Source: Halorubrum sp. 48-1-W (lineage in GTDB: Archaea > Halobacteriota > Halobacteria > Halobacteriales > Haloferacaceae). From it: a stretch of DNA of 46,718 nucleotides. The notes under the pieces are model-generated. The model made no database searches. It had not been told where the DNA came from and saw nothing but the letters and a program-made list of their open reading frames with translations. Positions 18,158 through 27,339 of the stretch are shown piece by piece. The position numbers were made by a program, and so were the translations under genes. The stretch covers positions 1-46,718 of the forward strand of contig NZ_QMIM01000037.1 in NCBI RefSeq assembly GCF_003287355.1. The letters run 5' to 3'. How positions within the stretch are numbered: position 1 is the first letter of the stretch; the number at the start of each line of letters is the position of its first letter.

Positions 18158-18490
18158 TGGGTATGTGGGTGTCGTTGAGTTCGGTTTCGCCGTGGGGTCG
18201 TTCGTCCCTCTGTTCGCTGGTTGATGACGTCACGCCTGATCTCGACCGATGTAAGGGGGTGCCTCGGGCTTCGAGACGACCCGGTCGGCGTCGTTCGGTT
18301 ACCGCGGGAACTACCCCCGAAGAACGCCGGTCCGTGCCGCGTGACGACACGCCGGAGCGTTCGTCTACCGTCATCGGTCCGCGTCCACACGCGGTCGTCG
18401 CTCACGGGGTCGACCTCGTCGGTCGACAGTGGGCGGAAAGCGACGGCGCGTGCGGATGTTCCGGTCATCGGTCTGGGCGGTGGAGCGTCG
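18158..18490. other. 333-bp spacer between the giant gene and the 672-aa gene
   Basis: No coding region stands out. The open frames here are antisense or of random composition. The spacer is large enough to hold a separate minus-strand promoter for the two downstream genes, and CTTACATCGG on the minus strand (about 18246-18255) is the only weakly TATA-like element. I see no repeat or hairpin of note. Confidence 0.5.
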
Positions 18491-21400
18491 TTACTCCGTG
18501 TTCTCCTCCGTTTCGACGATCTCGATGGCTCTGACCTCGGGGTTCTCCGCTGCGCCCTGCTCGAAGGCGACCGTGACCGTCCCGTCGCCGTCGTCGGTGA
18601 CGGTGAAGCTCTTCATCGTCCCCGTTTCGTGGCCGACGTCGTCCACGGGGTCGTACTGCGTCAGGACCTGATCGTCCTCGATCGAGACGTTGAACTGGCG
18701 GTCGCCCGGCTCGCTAGCCTCGGAGTACGAGTTACCGACGTAGAGTCGGACCTCGACCTGCTGACCGGAGTCGACGTCGAACTCCCACGTGGAGTTGCCG
18801 TAGCGCTCGCAGTCCCACACGCCGTCGGGCGTGCTCGACGGGACGTTCGCGGTCGTCGAGGTGATCTCTCCGCCGCAGTAGTTGTTATCGGCGGCGTCGG
18901 CCGACACGAGGTACTCCGAGTCCGCGTCCTCGACGCCGGTCCAGTCTGGGCCGTTGTCCGTCGCGTTGAGCGTCTCGCTCTCGCCAGCGTTCACGCGGTG
19001 GAGCGTCTGGGGTTCGGACTCCTCGACGGTCACCTCGAAGCTCTCGGTGGTCTGGTCGGTGCCGTCGTCGGCCGTCACGTTCACCGTGTACGTGCCCGCG
19101 TCGCCGGACTCGGGAGCGACCGTCAGATCGCTATCGTCGAGTGTCACGAAGTCGGGACCGCTCACCGACAGCGACACCGTGTCGCCGTCGGGATCTGAGG
19201 CGTTGACCGGAACGGTCGTCGAGTCGCCCTCGGTGACGGTCTGGTCGTCGATGGCCTCGATGGTCGGCGCAGTGTTGTCGTCGCCGCCGTCGTCGGAGCT
19301 GTCAGCTTCCGAGACGGTGAACGCGCTGAGCTTGCCGAAGTCCTCGGACGCGTCCAGTTCGATGTCCAGTTCGCCGTCGGTGACCTCGACGGTGAACGTC
19401 TTCTCGGTCGCGTTCAACGCACCGACGTCCGCGTAGATGTCGTAGTCGGAGAGGACCTGCTCACCCTCCACGGACGCGTTGAACACGCGGTCGCCTTCTC
19501 CACCATCGGCGTTTCCGCCATCGACACCGTGGTAGATCTCCGCGAACTGTAGCGTTACCTCGTAAGTGCCGTCTTCGACGGGCACACTGTACGAGAGTGG
19601 GTCACCGTACCGCTCCGTCTGGTACAGCGGGTCGTCCTGCGTGTTCCCGATGTCCTGGCTGATGTCGGTTGTCCCCTCGGATCCGCCGAATTCGCCGGCG
19701 AATTCCGTGTCATTGACGTAGTTGGTACCGTCCGCAGCGGTGTACTCGGAGCCGCCCGCGTTCACCGCGTAGACGGGCTCGTCGCCAGTCGACGACGACT
19801 CGACCGTGAGCTGGAAGCTCTCTGTCGTCGTGGTCGTCCCGTCGTCGGCCGTCACGTTCACCGTGTACGTGCCCGCGTCGCCGTCTTGTGGGGCGACATC
19901 GAGCGTTCCCGTGCCGTCGCCGTTGTCGGTCAGACCGACGAAGTCCGGGCCGTCGGCCGACAGCGACGCCGTGTCACCGTCTGAATCCGAGGCATTGACC
20001 TGAACCGTCGTCGAGTCGCCCTCGGTGACGGTCAGGTCGTCGATGGTGTCGACCGTCGGCGCAGTGTTGTCGTCGCCGCCGTCGTCGATCGGCTCGACCT
20101 CGATGGCCGACACCTTCGCGTTGTCTTCGACGGTAGTGAACTCGACGTTCAATTCACCGTCAGTGACTTCGGCGGTGAACGTCTCCTGGATCGCTGCGTG
20201 CGGGCCGCCGGCCTCAGCGTAGATATCGTAGCTGTCCAGGACTTGTTGGCCCTCGATCGAGACGTCGAACAGGCGGTCGCCTTCGCCACCGTCGTTCGCC
20301 ACGCCCTGGTAGATCTCGGCGAAGTGTAGGGTCACCTCGTAGTCGCCGTCTTCGAGAGGGGTGTCGTAGCTGAAGTTGCCGTACCGCTCGGTGTAGTACA
20401 GCTCGTCGTCGTCCGTGTTCGAGATCTCGGGATCCGAGGGCGTCCCGGCCTCTCCGGTGGTGAACGTCGTGCCGCCGTCGAAGTCGGCGTCCGCCTGGAA
20501 CTCCGTGCCGTCCACAGCGGTGTACTCGGAGCCGCCGGCGTTCACGGCGAAGCTGGTCGCACCGTCGGCGGGTTCGTCGTCGCCGGCGTCCTCTTCGTAC
20601 TTCAGGACGACCACGTTCGAGTCGAGACCGGTGTCGGAACCGGGCTCGCCGTGGGTCGCCACGAGGTAGTTGTAGCCGCCGACCTCGGTCGTGTTGAGCA
20701 GCGTGACGGGCACCTCGGCCTCGCCGTTCGAGTCGAGCGTGACCGTCTGGTAGTCGACGTTCTCGACCTTGTTGGCCTCGTAGGCCTCGATGTCGTAGCC
20801 GGGCGTGCCGTCGTACTCGGGGACGTTGTCGAGTTCGAGTTCGCCCTCGGCGTGTAGTAGCGTGACCGTCTCGTCGGGCTCGCCCGTGACGGTCACGGTC
20901 TGTTCGGTCCCGTTCACGGTGGCCGCGCTGTGGTGGTCGCGGAGCGCGCTGTCGTCGAGGTCGACGTCTTGTACACCGATACTCGGTGCCGACGCGACCG
21001 ACTCCCCGAGGGTCGCCTGTGCGCCGCCGGCGCTTCCGTCACCGAACAGCTGTGTCTCCTGGACGCTCCCGTCGTCGTACTCGGCGCTCACCGTCGAGCG
21101 AGCCAGCTCCAGTCCGGAGACCGGACCGGCCTCCTGAGAGGAGATGGTCGCGTTCTTGATGCTCGTCGGGTCGTTGTCCGCCGAGAACGACATCGACTCG
21201 CCAGGTTCGAAGTCGGTGAATTCGACGGTCAACACGTCATAGCCGTCGGATCCGTTCACGCCGTTGTGTGGCTGGCTGAACACGTCGTCGTCCGCGGTGC
21301 TGACGACGCCGACACCGTCACCGGACTCCGAGTCGATGACGAGTCCCTTCGCCGCCTGATCGCCGGCGGTACCGTCCGGATCCCACACCATATCCGGCAT

Positions 21401-24400
21401 CGCGCCCGAGGACAGGTCGAAGGTGATCGACGATATCTCCTGGTCGCCGGTGTTCTCGACCGTGAACGAGCCGCTACTGTAGGTGGATGCCTCGGTGCCG
21501 CTATCGGGCGTGACGCTCACCGACGCGGATCCGGGATCCGCCGTGGATTCGTTGACCGAGACGGTTTCGGTCGCGCTATCGTTCACACCGTCGTCGTCGG
21601 TGACGGTGAGTTCAACGTCGTAGTCGCCCGCAGCGTCGAAGGTGTTGGTTACCTGCTCACCGGTGGCGTCGGTCTCGCCGTCGCCATCGAAGTCCCACTC
21701 GTAGGACTCGATCGTACCGTCGTCACTGGAGCCGGATGCGTCGAAGCTCACCTGCTGGCCCGCTTCGGGTGAGTCGGGGCTGTAAGTGAACGACGCCGTC
21801 GGCTCTTCGTTGCCGTCGCCGACGGTCGCGTCCGTCTGCCAGAGGTTGATTAGCTGCTGAACCTGCTGGAAGTCGATGGTCTGGCCGCCGGTGCCGGGGA
21901 TCTCCGCGTCGGTCTGCCACCAGTTAATGGCCTGTTGGATCTCCGTGAACTCGATCTGCGAGTCGTTTCCGCTCTCGTCGTAGCTCGCGACCGCCTCCGC
22001 GACGGTCATCTCCTCGTCGGGGTCGCCGTCCTCCTCGATCGCGACGACCTCGATGGCGTTGATCATCGGGTTCTGGACGTCGCCGTGTTCGAAGTCGACG
22101 TCGAGGGTGCCGTCGTCGTCGACGGTCGCGGTGAAGCTCTTCATCGTCCCGTTGGCGTGGCCGACGTCAGCCACCGGGTCGTAGTTCGTCAGCACCTGCT
22201 CGTCCTCGATCGAGGCGTTGAACTCCCGCAGGCCGGACTCGCTGGTTTCGTCGAACTGGTTGCCGAAGTAGAGGCGGACCTCGACTTCGGTCCCGGACTC
22301 GACCGGGAACTCCCAGTCCATCGGGACGCCGTCGTCGGGTTGGTCGAACCGCTCGGCGTCGAACACGGCGTCGGGCGTGCTGTCGGGGACGTCGTCGGTC
22401 GGCGTGACGTCGTCGCCGTCGTCGTAGGTGCCGCTTCCGTTCGGGTCGACGAGGTACGAAGAGGGCTCCGACGCCGTGTCGGTACTCCAGTCCGGTCCGT
22501 CGTCGAGCGCGTCGAGCGACGACCCCCCGGCGTTGACGCGGTGAAGCACCTCGCCAGCCGCGACGTCCGTGTCCTGTACCGTGACGTTCACCGTGTCGGC
22601 GTCGCTGTCTTCGCCATCGGAGACGTTTACTTCGAAGGTGAGCGTCTCGTCGGCGTCGACCTCGGGCGCGGTGAACGTCGTCGTCTCACCGTCGCTCTGG
22701 CTCAGCCCGGCGTCCGGACCCGCCGTCTGGGTCCACGTGTAGCCGAGCTGGTCGCCGTCCGGGTCATCGGACCCCGACGCGTCGAGCGTGACCGAGTCGC
22801 CCTCGTCGACCGTCTGGTCGTCACCCGCGTCCGCCGTCGGCGGCTGGTTATCGGGCGGCGTGACGTAGTCGACCGAGATGTCGGTCCACGTCGCCGAGAA
22901 CGGGCTCGCGCCGTTCGACGTCGAGATGACGCCCACTGCGGGTGCGACGCCGTCGGAAGTGTCGAGCCAGCTCGCCGGCATCGCGACGCTTCCGACCTCG
23001 GTAGTCGTGCCGTCGACTTCGTACTCGGCGGTGACGTTGACCTCGTCGACACCGTTGTCCGGTGCGGGGTCAGTGGTCGGATCGACCGTCATCCGAAGCG
23101 TCGTGGTTCCGCCCGCGACCGCGGTTTCGTCGGTCATCTGGCCGTCGAACGAGTCGTCGACCTCCTTCGCGAACTCGACGCCGCCGTCGCCGCCGTTGGC
23201 CGCGGCGACCAGTTTGACGTAGTTGGACTGCGTACCGTCCCCGATCTGGAGCCCGGCGGACTGGAAGTCCTCCGGGTTCTCCGGGAAGGAGGCGACCGTC
23301 GTCTCGACGGTGAACGGCTCGTCCGGCGTGTTGACGCCGAACTGGAAGCCGTACTGCTGGTCGTTCGGAGTCTGGTAGGCGTCGCCCTGCGGCACCTCCT
23401 CAACCGTGAGGACCTCCGCCGCGCCGCCGACCGTCATCTTCGTCGGATCGTAGAGGTCCTGGTAGTCGTCCTGTCCGTTCGTCATCACGCCCGTCCAGCC
23501 CTGGCCGTTCTCGCCGAACAGGCTCAGTTCGGAGAGGTCGTACTCGACCGGAGCGGTCGTGTTGACGCCGTTATCCGGATCGACCGCGAACGGGTCCTCG
23601 GTGTCGTTGAGGCCGTCGTTGTCGTCGTCGGGGTCGTTCAGGTTCGACTCGCCGTCGTCGTCGAAGTCGGGGGGCGTCGAACTCGACGAACACGGGTCCG
23701 TGCCCGCGTCGATCTCGTCGGCGTTGTCGTAGCCGTCGCCGTCCTCGTCGAGGCTCGGATCGTCGGCACCGGTACACTGGTCGCCGTTATCGGTTCCGTC
23801 GTAGTCGTCCGGCTCGAAGACGGTGACGTCGTTGCCGCCGTGGTTGGCGGTCCAGACGGTGCCGGCGAACGTCTCGTCGTCGTCCTGGGTGGCGATGCCG
23901 AGCGGACCGCCGGTGTTGAAGATGGTCTCGCTATTCGTGGCCGTCTGGCCGTCGGCACTCAGTTCGACGCGCTCGATGTCACCGCCGAGTTCCACCTGGA
24001 GGATGTCGCCCTCCATCGCGCCGCCGAAGTTCGAGGCGGTGTACTCGGTCGTTCCGCCCGTCGGGGCGAAAAGGACCTTGTCCCCGTCCTCGTACTCCAT
24101 CGTGTTCGCACTACCTGCGGGCGCACCCGGGTCGGGCGATCCGCTCGTGGGCGGAATGTAGTCGGCTTCGACCGGGTTCACCATGCTCTGTGGAACCGGG
24201 GAGTTCGACTCGTTGACGTCGAACTTCACGTTCCCGTCCGCGTCGTAGATGTCCGCCTGGGTGGGGTTCGCACGGATCGGCGCCGCGTGCCCGCCGTACT
24301 CGCCCTCGTCAGCAGCGATGAGCTGGTCGTTCGTCGAGAAGCTCCCGTCCTCGTTCGGGTGGTTCGTCACTGACTCCGCGTCGGCCACGATATCCCCGTT

Positions 24401-26272
24401 CGCGTCCGCCGGCTGGCCGCCCCAGCCGCCGTTCGGACCGTGGTCGCTGACGTAGAGCTGGCCGCTCTCCGCGAGGACCAAGTCGTAGGGGTTCCGGTAG
24501 CCGGGCGAGTAGATCTGTACCGGGCCGTCCTCGATCAGCTTCGCCTGGTTGATCCCGTCGTTCCCGCCGAACGGCAGGTCGTCGCCGTCGGTGTCGTCGT
24601 CGTTCTGGATCGTCGGGATGCCGTAGTAGAAGTCCAGGCTCGGGTAGTCGCCGTCGTAGTCCTGGAGGTCCTTCGCCTGATGGTCGTTCTCGATCTGCGC
24701 GAGATCGATCTCGAGGACCGCCGCCGACAGCGCGTACTCGGGCGTATGCCCGAAGTTGTCGCCCGGTGCGCCCTTGTTGGTGTGGCCGCCCTGTGCGACG
24801 TACATCGTGTCGCCGTCGGCCGAGAGGTCGAGCCCGTTCGTCGCGTGGTTCTCCTCCGAGCGCGGGAGGCCGAGTACCAGCACGTCGTGGTCGACGTCGC
24901 TCGCCTGTAGCGTCTCGTCGCTTCCCGAGTCGACCGTCAGCCGCGAGATGGCCCCGGAGTTGGTGTCCGTGTCGTCGTCGTCCTGGCCGACGTCGATCTC
25001 GGGGTCGCTGGAACCGACGTAGACCACGGGCTGGTCGGCGGTACCGCCGACGGTCAGTCCGGTGATCTGGCGGTTGTCCTCGCTGGAGTCGAGGTTCCCG
25101 AAGTCGTCGTGGTTCGGGATGTCCTGGATCGCGTCGATCGCGACCTCGTTGACGACCTCGTAGCTGTTCTCGCCCGTTCGCTCGACGTCGAGTGCGTACA
25201 CCATTCCACCCTGCGTGGAGACGTACGTGCGCCCGTCAGGTCCGAAATCGATCGCCGTCGGGTTACCGGCGCTAAAGCCCTGGAGCTTGCTCTTCGAGAA
25301 GCCGGGTTCGACCGAACTCGTCCCCTCACCCGATAGATCGACCGTGACCGGGCTGTTGGACCCGGAGTGGCTCACTTCGAGCGTCGCGCTCTTCGCCGCC
25401 ACGTCGGACGGCGAGAACGTCACCGGGACGTCGGCGGACTCTCCCGGTTCGAGCGTCGTCTGAGACGCCGATCCCGCGGAGAACTCGCCGGCGTCGTCGC
25501 CGGTGACTGAGACGTCTGAGATGTCGATGCTCGAGTCGCCGTCGTCGCCGAGGTTCGTCACGGTGGCCGTCTCGGTCTCACTTTCGCCGGAGAGAACCGA
25601 GCCGAAGTCGATCTCGCCCGGCCCGCCGAGCTCGTTCGGCTGTGGCTCCGTCGAGACGATCTCGATCGCGTTGATCTGCGGGTTCTCCGTCACGTGATCG
25701 AAGTCGACGTCGATCGTCCCGTCGCTCGTGACGGTGAACGACTCCATCCCGCCGGTGTCGTCGCCGTACTCCTCGATCGGGTCGAAGTCCTCTACCGTCT
25801 GGTCCTCGACGCTGACATCGAAGACGCGGTCGCCGGGGTCGCTGGTGCCGTCGTACCCGTCGTAGAAGTACAGCCGAACCTCGACCGCCTGTCCGTCGGG
25901 GACGTCGAACTCGTACTGCATCTCGTCACCCTCTGCTGGATCCCAGCGTTCGTCGTCCCAGATCCCGTCGGGTGTGCTGTCGGGGACCGAAGAGTCAATA
26001 TCGGACGGCTGGCCGTGACTCGCCGTGTCGTTACCGCCTGCGACCAGATACTGCTCGTCGTCTCCCCAGTCCGGTCCGCCATCAACTGCGGAGACCTCTC
26101 CTCCGACGGCGTTCACGCGATACTCCACGTCCCCCGTCTGCTGTGCCTGTGCCGTCCCGACGCCGAGCCCCGCTCCGGACGCGGCCATCGAGGTCACCAT
26201 CAGTACGGAAAACAGTACCGCCAGCGTTCGTGAACGGGTAATCACGACCCTCCGATGATTTGCACTCACCAT
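18491..26272 (-). CDS. Giant secreted protein: five malectins, sugar-dehydrogenase-like propeller, PKD, dockerin-like
   Basis: A 2593-residue exported protein. The signal peptide ends TAQAQ near residue 44. In order: malectin (49-208); ASH/SPD2-like sandwich (212-318); glucose/sorbosone-dehydrogenase-like beta-propeller (321-828, with YSPGYRNPYDLVLAESGQLY); thrombospondin-type calcium repeats (835-905, DEDGDGYDNADEIDAGTDP); DUF1349-like concanavalin fold (905-1140); PKD/REJ (1141-1235); malectin (1240-1416); dockerin-like helix pair (1417-1490); PKD (1490-1580); beta-sandwich domains (1585-1900); malectins at 1905-2062, 2165-2323 and 2422-2590, separated by cadherin-like domains. Malectins bind oligosaccharides, so it probably binds glycans or extracellular polysaccharide. 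No C-terminal membrane anchor is visible. Domain edges are estimates. Confidence 0.88.
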   Translation of the reverse strand: MVSANHRRVVITRSRTLAVLFSVLMVTSMAASGAGLGVGTAQAQQTGDVEYRVNAVGGEVSAVDGGPDWGDDEQYLVAGGNDTASHGQPSDIDSSVPDSTPDGIWDDERWDPAEGDEMQYEFDVPDGQAVEVRLYFYDGYDGTSDPGDRVFDVSVEDQTVEDFDPIEEYGDDTGGMESFTVTSDGTIDVDFDHVTENPQINAIEIVSTEPQPNELGGPGEIDFGSVLSGESETETATVTNLGDDGDSSIDISDVSVTGDDAGEFSAGSASQTTLEPGESADVPVTFSPSDVAAKSATLEVSHSGSNSPVTVDLSGEGTSSVEPGFSKSKLQGFSAGNPTAIDFGPDGRTYVSTQGGMVYALDVERTGENSYEVVNEVAIDAIQDIPNHDDFGNLDSSEDNRQITGLTVGGTADQPVVYVGSSDPEIDVGQDDDDTDTNSGAISRLTVDSGSDETLQASDVDHDVLVLGLPRSEENHATNGLDLSADGDTMYVAQGGHTNKGAPGDNFGHTPEYALSAAVLEIDLAQIENDHQAKDLQDYDGDYPSLDFYYGIPTIQNDDDTDGDDLPFGGNDGINQAKLIEDGPVQIYSPGYRNPYDLVLAESGQLYVSDHGPNGGWGGQPADANGDIVADAESVTNHPNEDGSFSTNDQLIAADEGEYGGHAAPIRANPTQADIYDADGNVKFDVNESNSPVPQSMVNPVEADYIPPTSGSPDPGAPAGSANTMEYEDGDKVLFAPTGGTTEYTASNFGGAMEGDILQVELGGDIERVELSADGQTATNSETIFNTGGPLGIATQDDDETFAGTVWTANHGGNDVTVFEPDDYDGTDNGDQCTGADDPSLDEDGDGYDNADEIDAGTDPCSSSSTPPDFDDDGESNLNDPDDDNDGLNDTEDPFAVDPDNGVNTTAPVEYDLSELSLFGENGQGWTGVMTNGQDDYQDLYDPTKMTVGGAAEVLTVEEVPQGDAYQTPNDQQYGFQFGVNTPDEPFTVETTVASFPENPEDFQSAGLQIGDGTQSNYVKLVAAANGGDGGVEFAKEVDDSFDGQMTDETAVAGGTTTLRMTVDPTTDPAPDNGVDEVNVTAEYEVDGTTTEVGSVAMPASWLDTSDGVAPAVGVISTSNGASPFSATWTDISVDYVTPPDNQPPTADAGDDQTVDEGDSVTLDASGSDDPDGDQLGYTWTQTAGPDAGLSQSDGETTTFTAPEVDADETLTFEVNVSDGEDSDADTVNVTVQDTDVAAGEVLHRVNAGGSSLDALDDGPDWSTDTASEPSSYLVDPNGSGTYDDGDDVTPTDDVPDSTPDAVFDAERFDQPDDGVPMDWEFPVESGTEVEVRLYFGNQFDETSESGLREFNASIEDEQVLTNYDPVADVGHANGTMKSFTATVDDDGTLDVDFEHGDVQNPMINAIEVVAIEEDGDPDEEMTVAEAVASYDESGNDSQIEFTEIQQAINWWQTDAEIPGTGGQTIDFQQVQQLINLWQTDATVGDGNEEPTASFTYSPDSPEAGQQVSFDASGSSDDGTIESYEWDFDGDGETDATGEQVTNTFDAAGDYDVELTVTDDDGVNDSATETVSVNESTADPGSASVSVTPDSGTEASTYSSGSFTVENTGDQEISSITFDLSSGAMPDMVWDPDGTAGDQAAKGLVIDSESGDGVGVVSTADDDVFSQPHNGVNGSDGYDVLTVEFTDFEPGESMSFSADNDPTSIKNATISSQEAGPVSGLELARSTVSAEYDDGSVQETQLFGDGSAGGAQATLGESVASAPSIGVQDVDLDDSALRDHHSAATVNGTEQTVTVTGEPDETVTLLHAEGELELDNVPEYDGTPGYDIEAYEANKVENVDYQTVTLDSNGEAEVPVTLLNTTEVGGYNYLVATHGEPGSDTGLDSNVVVLKYEEDAGDDEPADGATSFAVNAGGSEYTAVDGTEFQADADFDGGTTFTTGEAGTPSDPEISNTDDDELYYTERYGNFSYDTPLEDGDYEVTLHFAEIYQGVANDGGEGDRLFDVSIEGQQVLDSYDIYAEAGGPHAAIQETFTAEVTDGELNVEFTTVEDNAKVSAIEVEPIDDGGDDNTAPTVDTIDDLTVTEGDSTTVQVNASDSDGDTASLSADGPDFVGLTDNGDGTGTLDVAPQDGDAGTYTVNVTADDGTTTTTESFQLTVESSSTGDEPVYAVNAGGSEYTAADGTNYVNDTEFAGEFGGSEGTTDISQDIGNTQDDPLYQTERYGDPLSYSVPVEDGTYEVTLQFAEIYHGVDGGNADGGEGDRVFNASVEGEQVLSDYDIYADVGALNATEKTFTVEVTDGELDIELDASEDFGKLSAFTVSEADSSDDGGDDNTAPTIEAIDDQTVTEGDSTTVPVNASDPDGDTVSLSVSGPDFVTLDDSDLTVAPESGDAGTYTVNVTADDGTDQTTESFEVTVEESEPQTLHRVNAGESETLNATDNGPDWTGVEDADSEYLVSADAADNNYCGGEITSTTANVPSSTPDGVWDCERYGNSTWEFDVDSGQQVEVRLYVGNSYSEASEPGDRQFNVSIEDDQVLTQYDPVDDVGHETGTMKSFTVTDDGDGTVTVAFEQGAAENPEVRAIEIVETEENTE

Positions 26273-26729
26273 GGGGAATGGTGTCCAGTGGACCGATTAG
26301 TTATAGACGTGTAATCTGAATTATCGGTTCTATTCCCGAGCGTTCTCCCGCCACAACATGTCTCGAAAAAAAACCCTAAATATATCTTGTGTGAGGATCT
26401 GACTTAACACACGATTAGCCGTTTCTGGAGTGTTCGGTCTCCGCTAAACATACATTAACAAACATACTGTACTCGTTGTTCGTTGTCACGGAGAGTCTGC
26501 CGAGACTGCTCTATCGACCGTGAGGCCCGAGATCCGCTCATCACCGATAACACGACTCGGAGATGTGTCTGTATTCCAACAACCGTGTCGCGGGTACCCC
26601 GTTGGCAGCGTCACCTCCGCTCGAAACTCGCCGCTAACACGCCGAGAAATCCGGCGGGGGTGCCGGTATCCGTACCATGGACGCACTCGCTCGCCTCCCG
26701 TTTTAAGTTCGCTCGTCTCGTCCTTCCCG
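26273..26729. other. AT-rich 457-bp spacer with promoters for both flanking genes
   Basis: This divergent spacer is far more AT-rich than its surroundings, notably 26290-26470. For the leftward giant gene, TATAACTA on the minus strand (26296-26303) lies about 27 nt from the ATG, suggesting a leaderless mRNA, and is flanked by the inverted hexamers ACCGAT (26292-26297) and ATCGGT (26323-26328). A second AT-rich box is at 26381-26395 (AAATATATC), next to an A8 run. For the rightward gene, TTTTAAG at 26701-26707 sits about 27 nt before the ATG at 26730. No gene is recognisable in it. Confidence 0.55.
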
Positions 26730-27245
26730 ATGACCATGCTCGTCGGCATCGTCTCCGATACACACGACGACCTCGCTGTCGTCGAGGCGGCGGTGGACCT
26801 GTTCGAATCGCGGGGCGTCGGCGCGGTCGTCCACTGCGGCGACTTCGTCGCGCCCTTCTCCGTGACGCCCTTCGACGCCGGGTTCGACTTCTACGCGGTC
26901 CGGGGGAACCACGACGGCGAGTGGGCCGTGGAGTCCACCGTGAACTCGTTCGGGACGTACCTCGGCGAGGCGGGAACCCTCGCGTTCGACTCCGTCGACG
27001 TCGCGGTCACGCACGGGACGAGCGAAGTCGTCGTCGACGCGCTCGTCGGCTGTGGCGCCCACGACTACGTCCTCCACGGGCACACCCACGCGAGCGGGGT
27101 CGAGGAGCGCGACGGCACGGTGCGGGTGAACCCCGGCGGGCTCCCGATCCCGGTCGCGGGCGCGGACGACGCCTTCCACGTCGCGACGCTCGACACGACG
27201 AGTTCGGGCGTCTCGGCCGTGACACATCACCGGCTGGAGTCCTGA
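26730..27245 (+). CDS. YfcE/MJ0936-family metallophosphoesterase
   Basis: A 171-residue calcineurin-like phosphodiesterase. All metal-binding motifs are present: SDTHDD (D-x-H) near residue 10, HCGDF near residue 38, RGNHDGEW near residue 61, THGTSE and HGHTHASG near residue 119. Size matches the small single-domain YfcE/MJ0936 group, which cleaves phosphodiesters such as bis-pNPP in vitro; the natural substrate is unknown. Either ATG 26730 (MTM) or 26736 may be used; the TATA-like TTTTAAG favours a leaderless start at 26730. Confidence 0.92.
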   Translation: MTMLVGIVSDTHDDLAVVEAAVDLFESRGVGAVVHCGDFVAPFSVTPFDAGFDFYAVRGNHDGEWAVESTVNSFGTYLGEAGTLAFDSVDVAVTHGTSEVVVDALVGCGAHDYVLHGHTHASGVEERDGTVRVNPGGLPIPVAGADDAFHVATLDTTSSGVSAVTHHRLES

Positions 27246-27339
27246 ACGGACCGGAGCGCGACGGTGCGGTCGGGTGTCGGCACCGTGTCGCCCCTTCCCG
27301 AGGGGTTATCTCGCTCGGCTGGGAGGGATCCCGACACGC

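Noticed and set aside
21935-24373. 812-codon plus-strand open frame
   Set aside because: It is antisense to the giant secreted protein gene; its Val/Arg/Asp-rich sequence is what reverse-strand reading of haloarchaeal codons gives, and no family is recognisable.
18491-26272. S-layer glycoprotein or PGF-CTERM surface protein
   Set aside because: No PGF motif, hydrophobic helix and basic tail are found at the C-terminus of any of the three secreted proteins.
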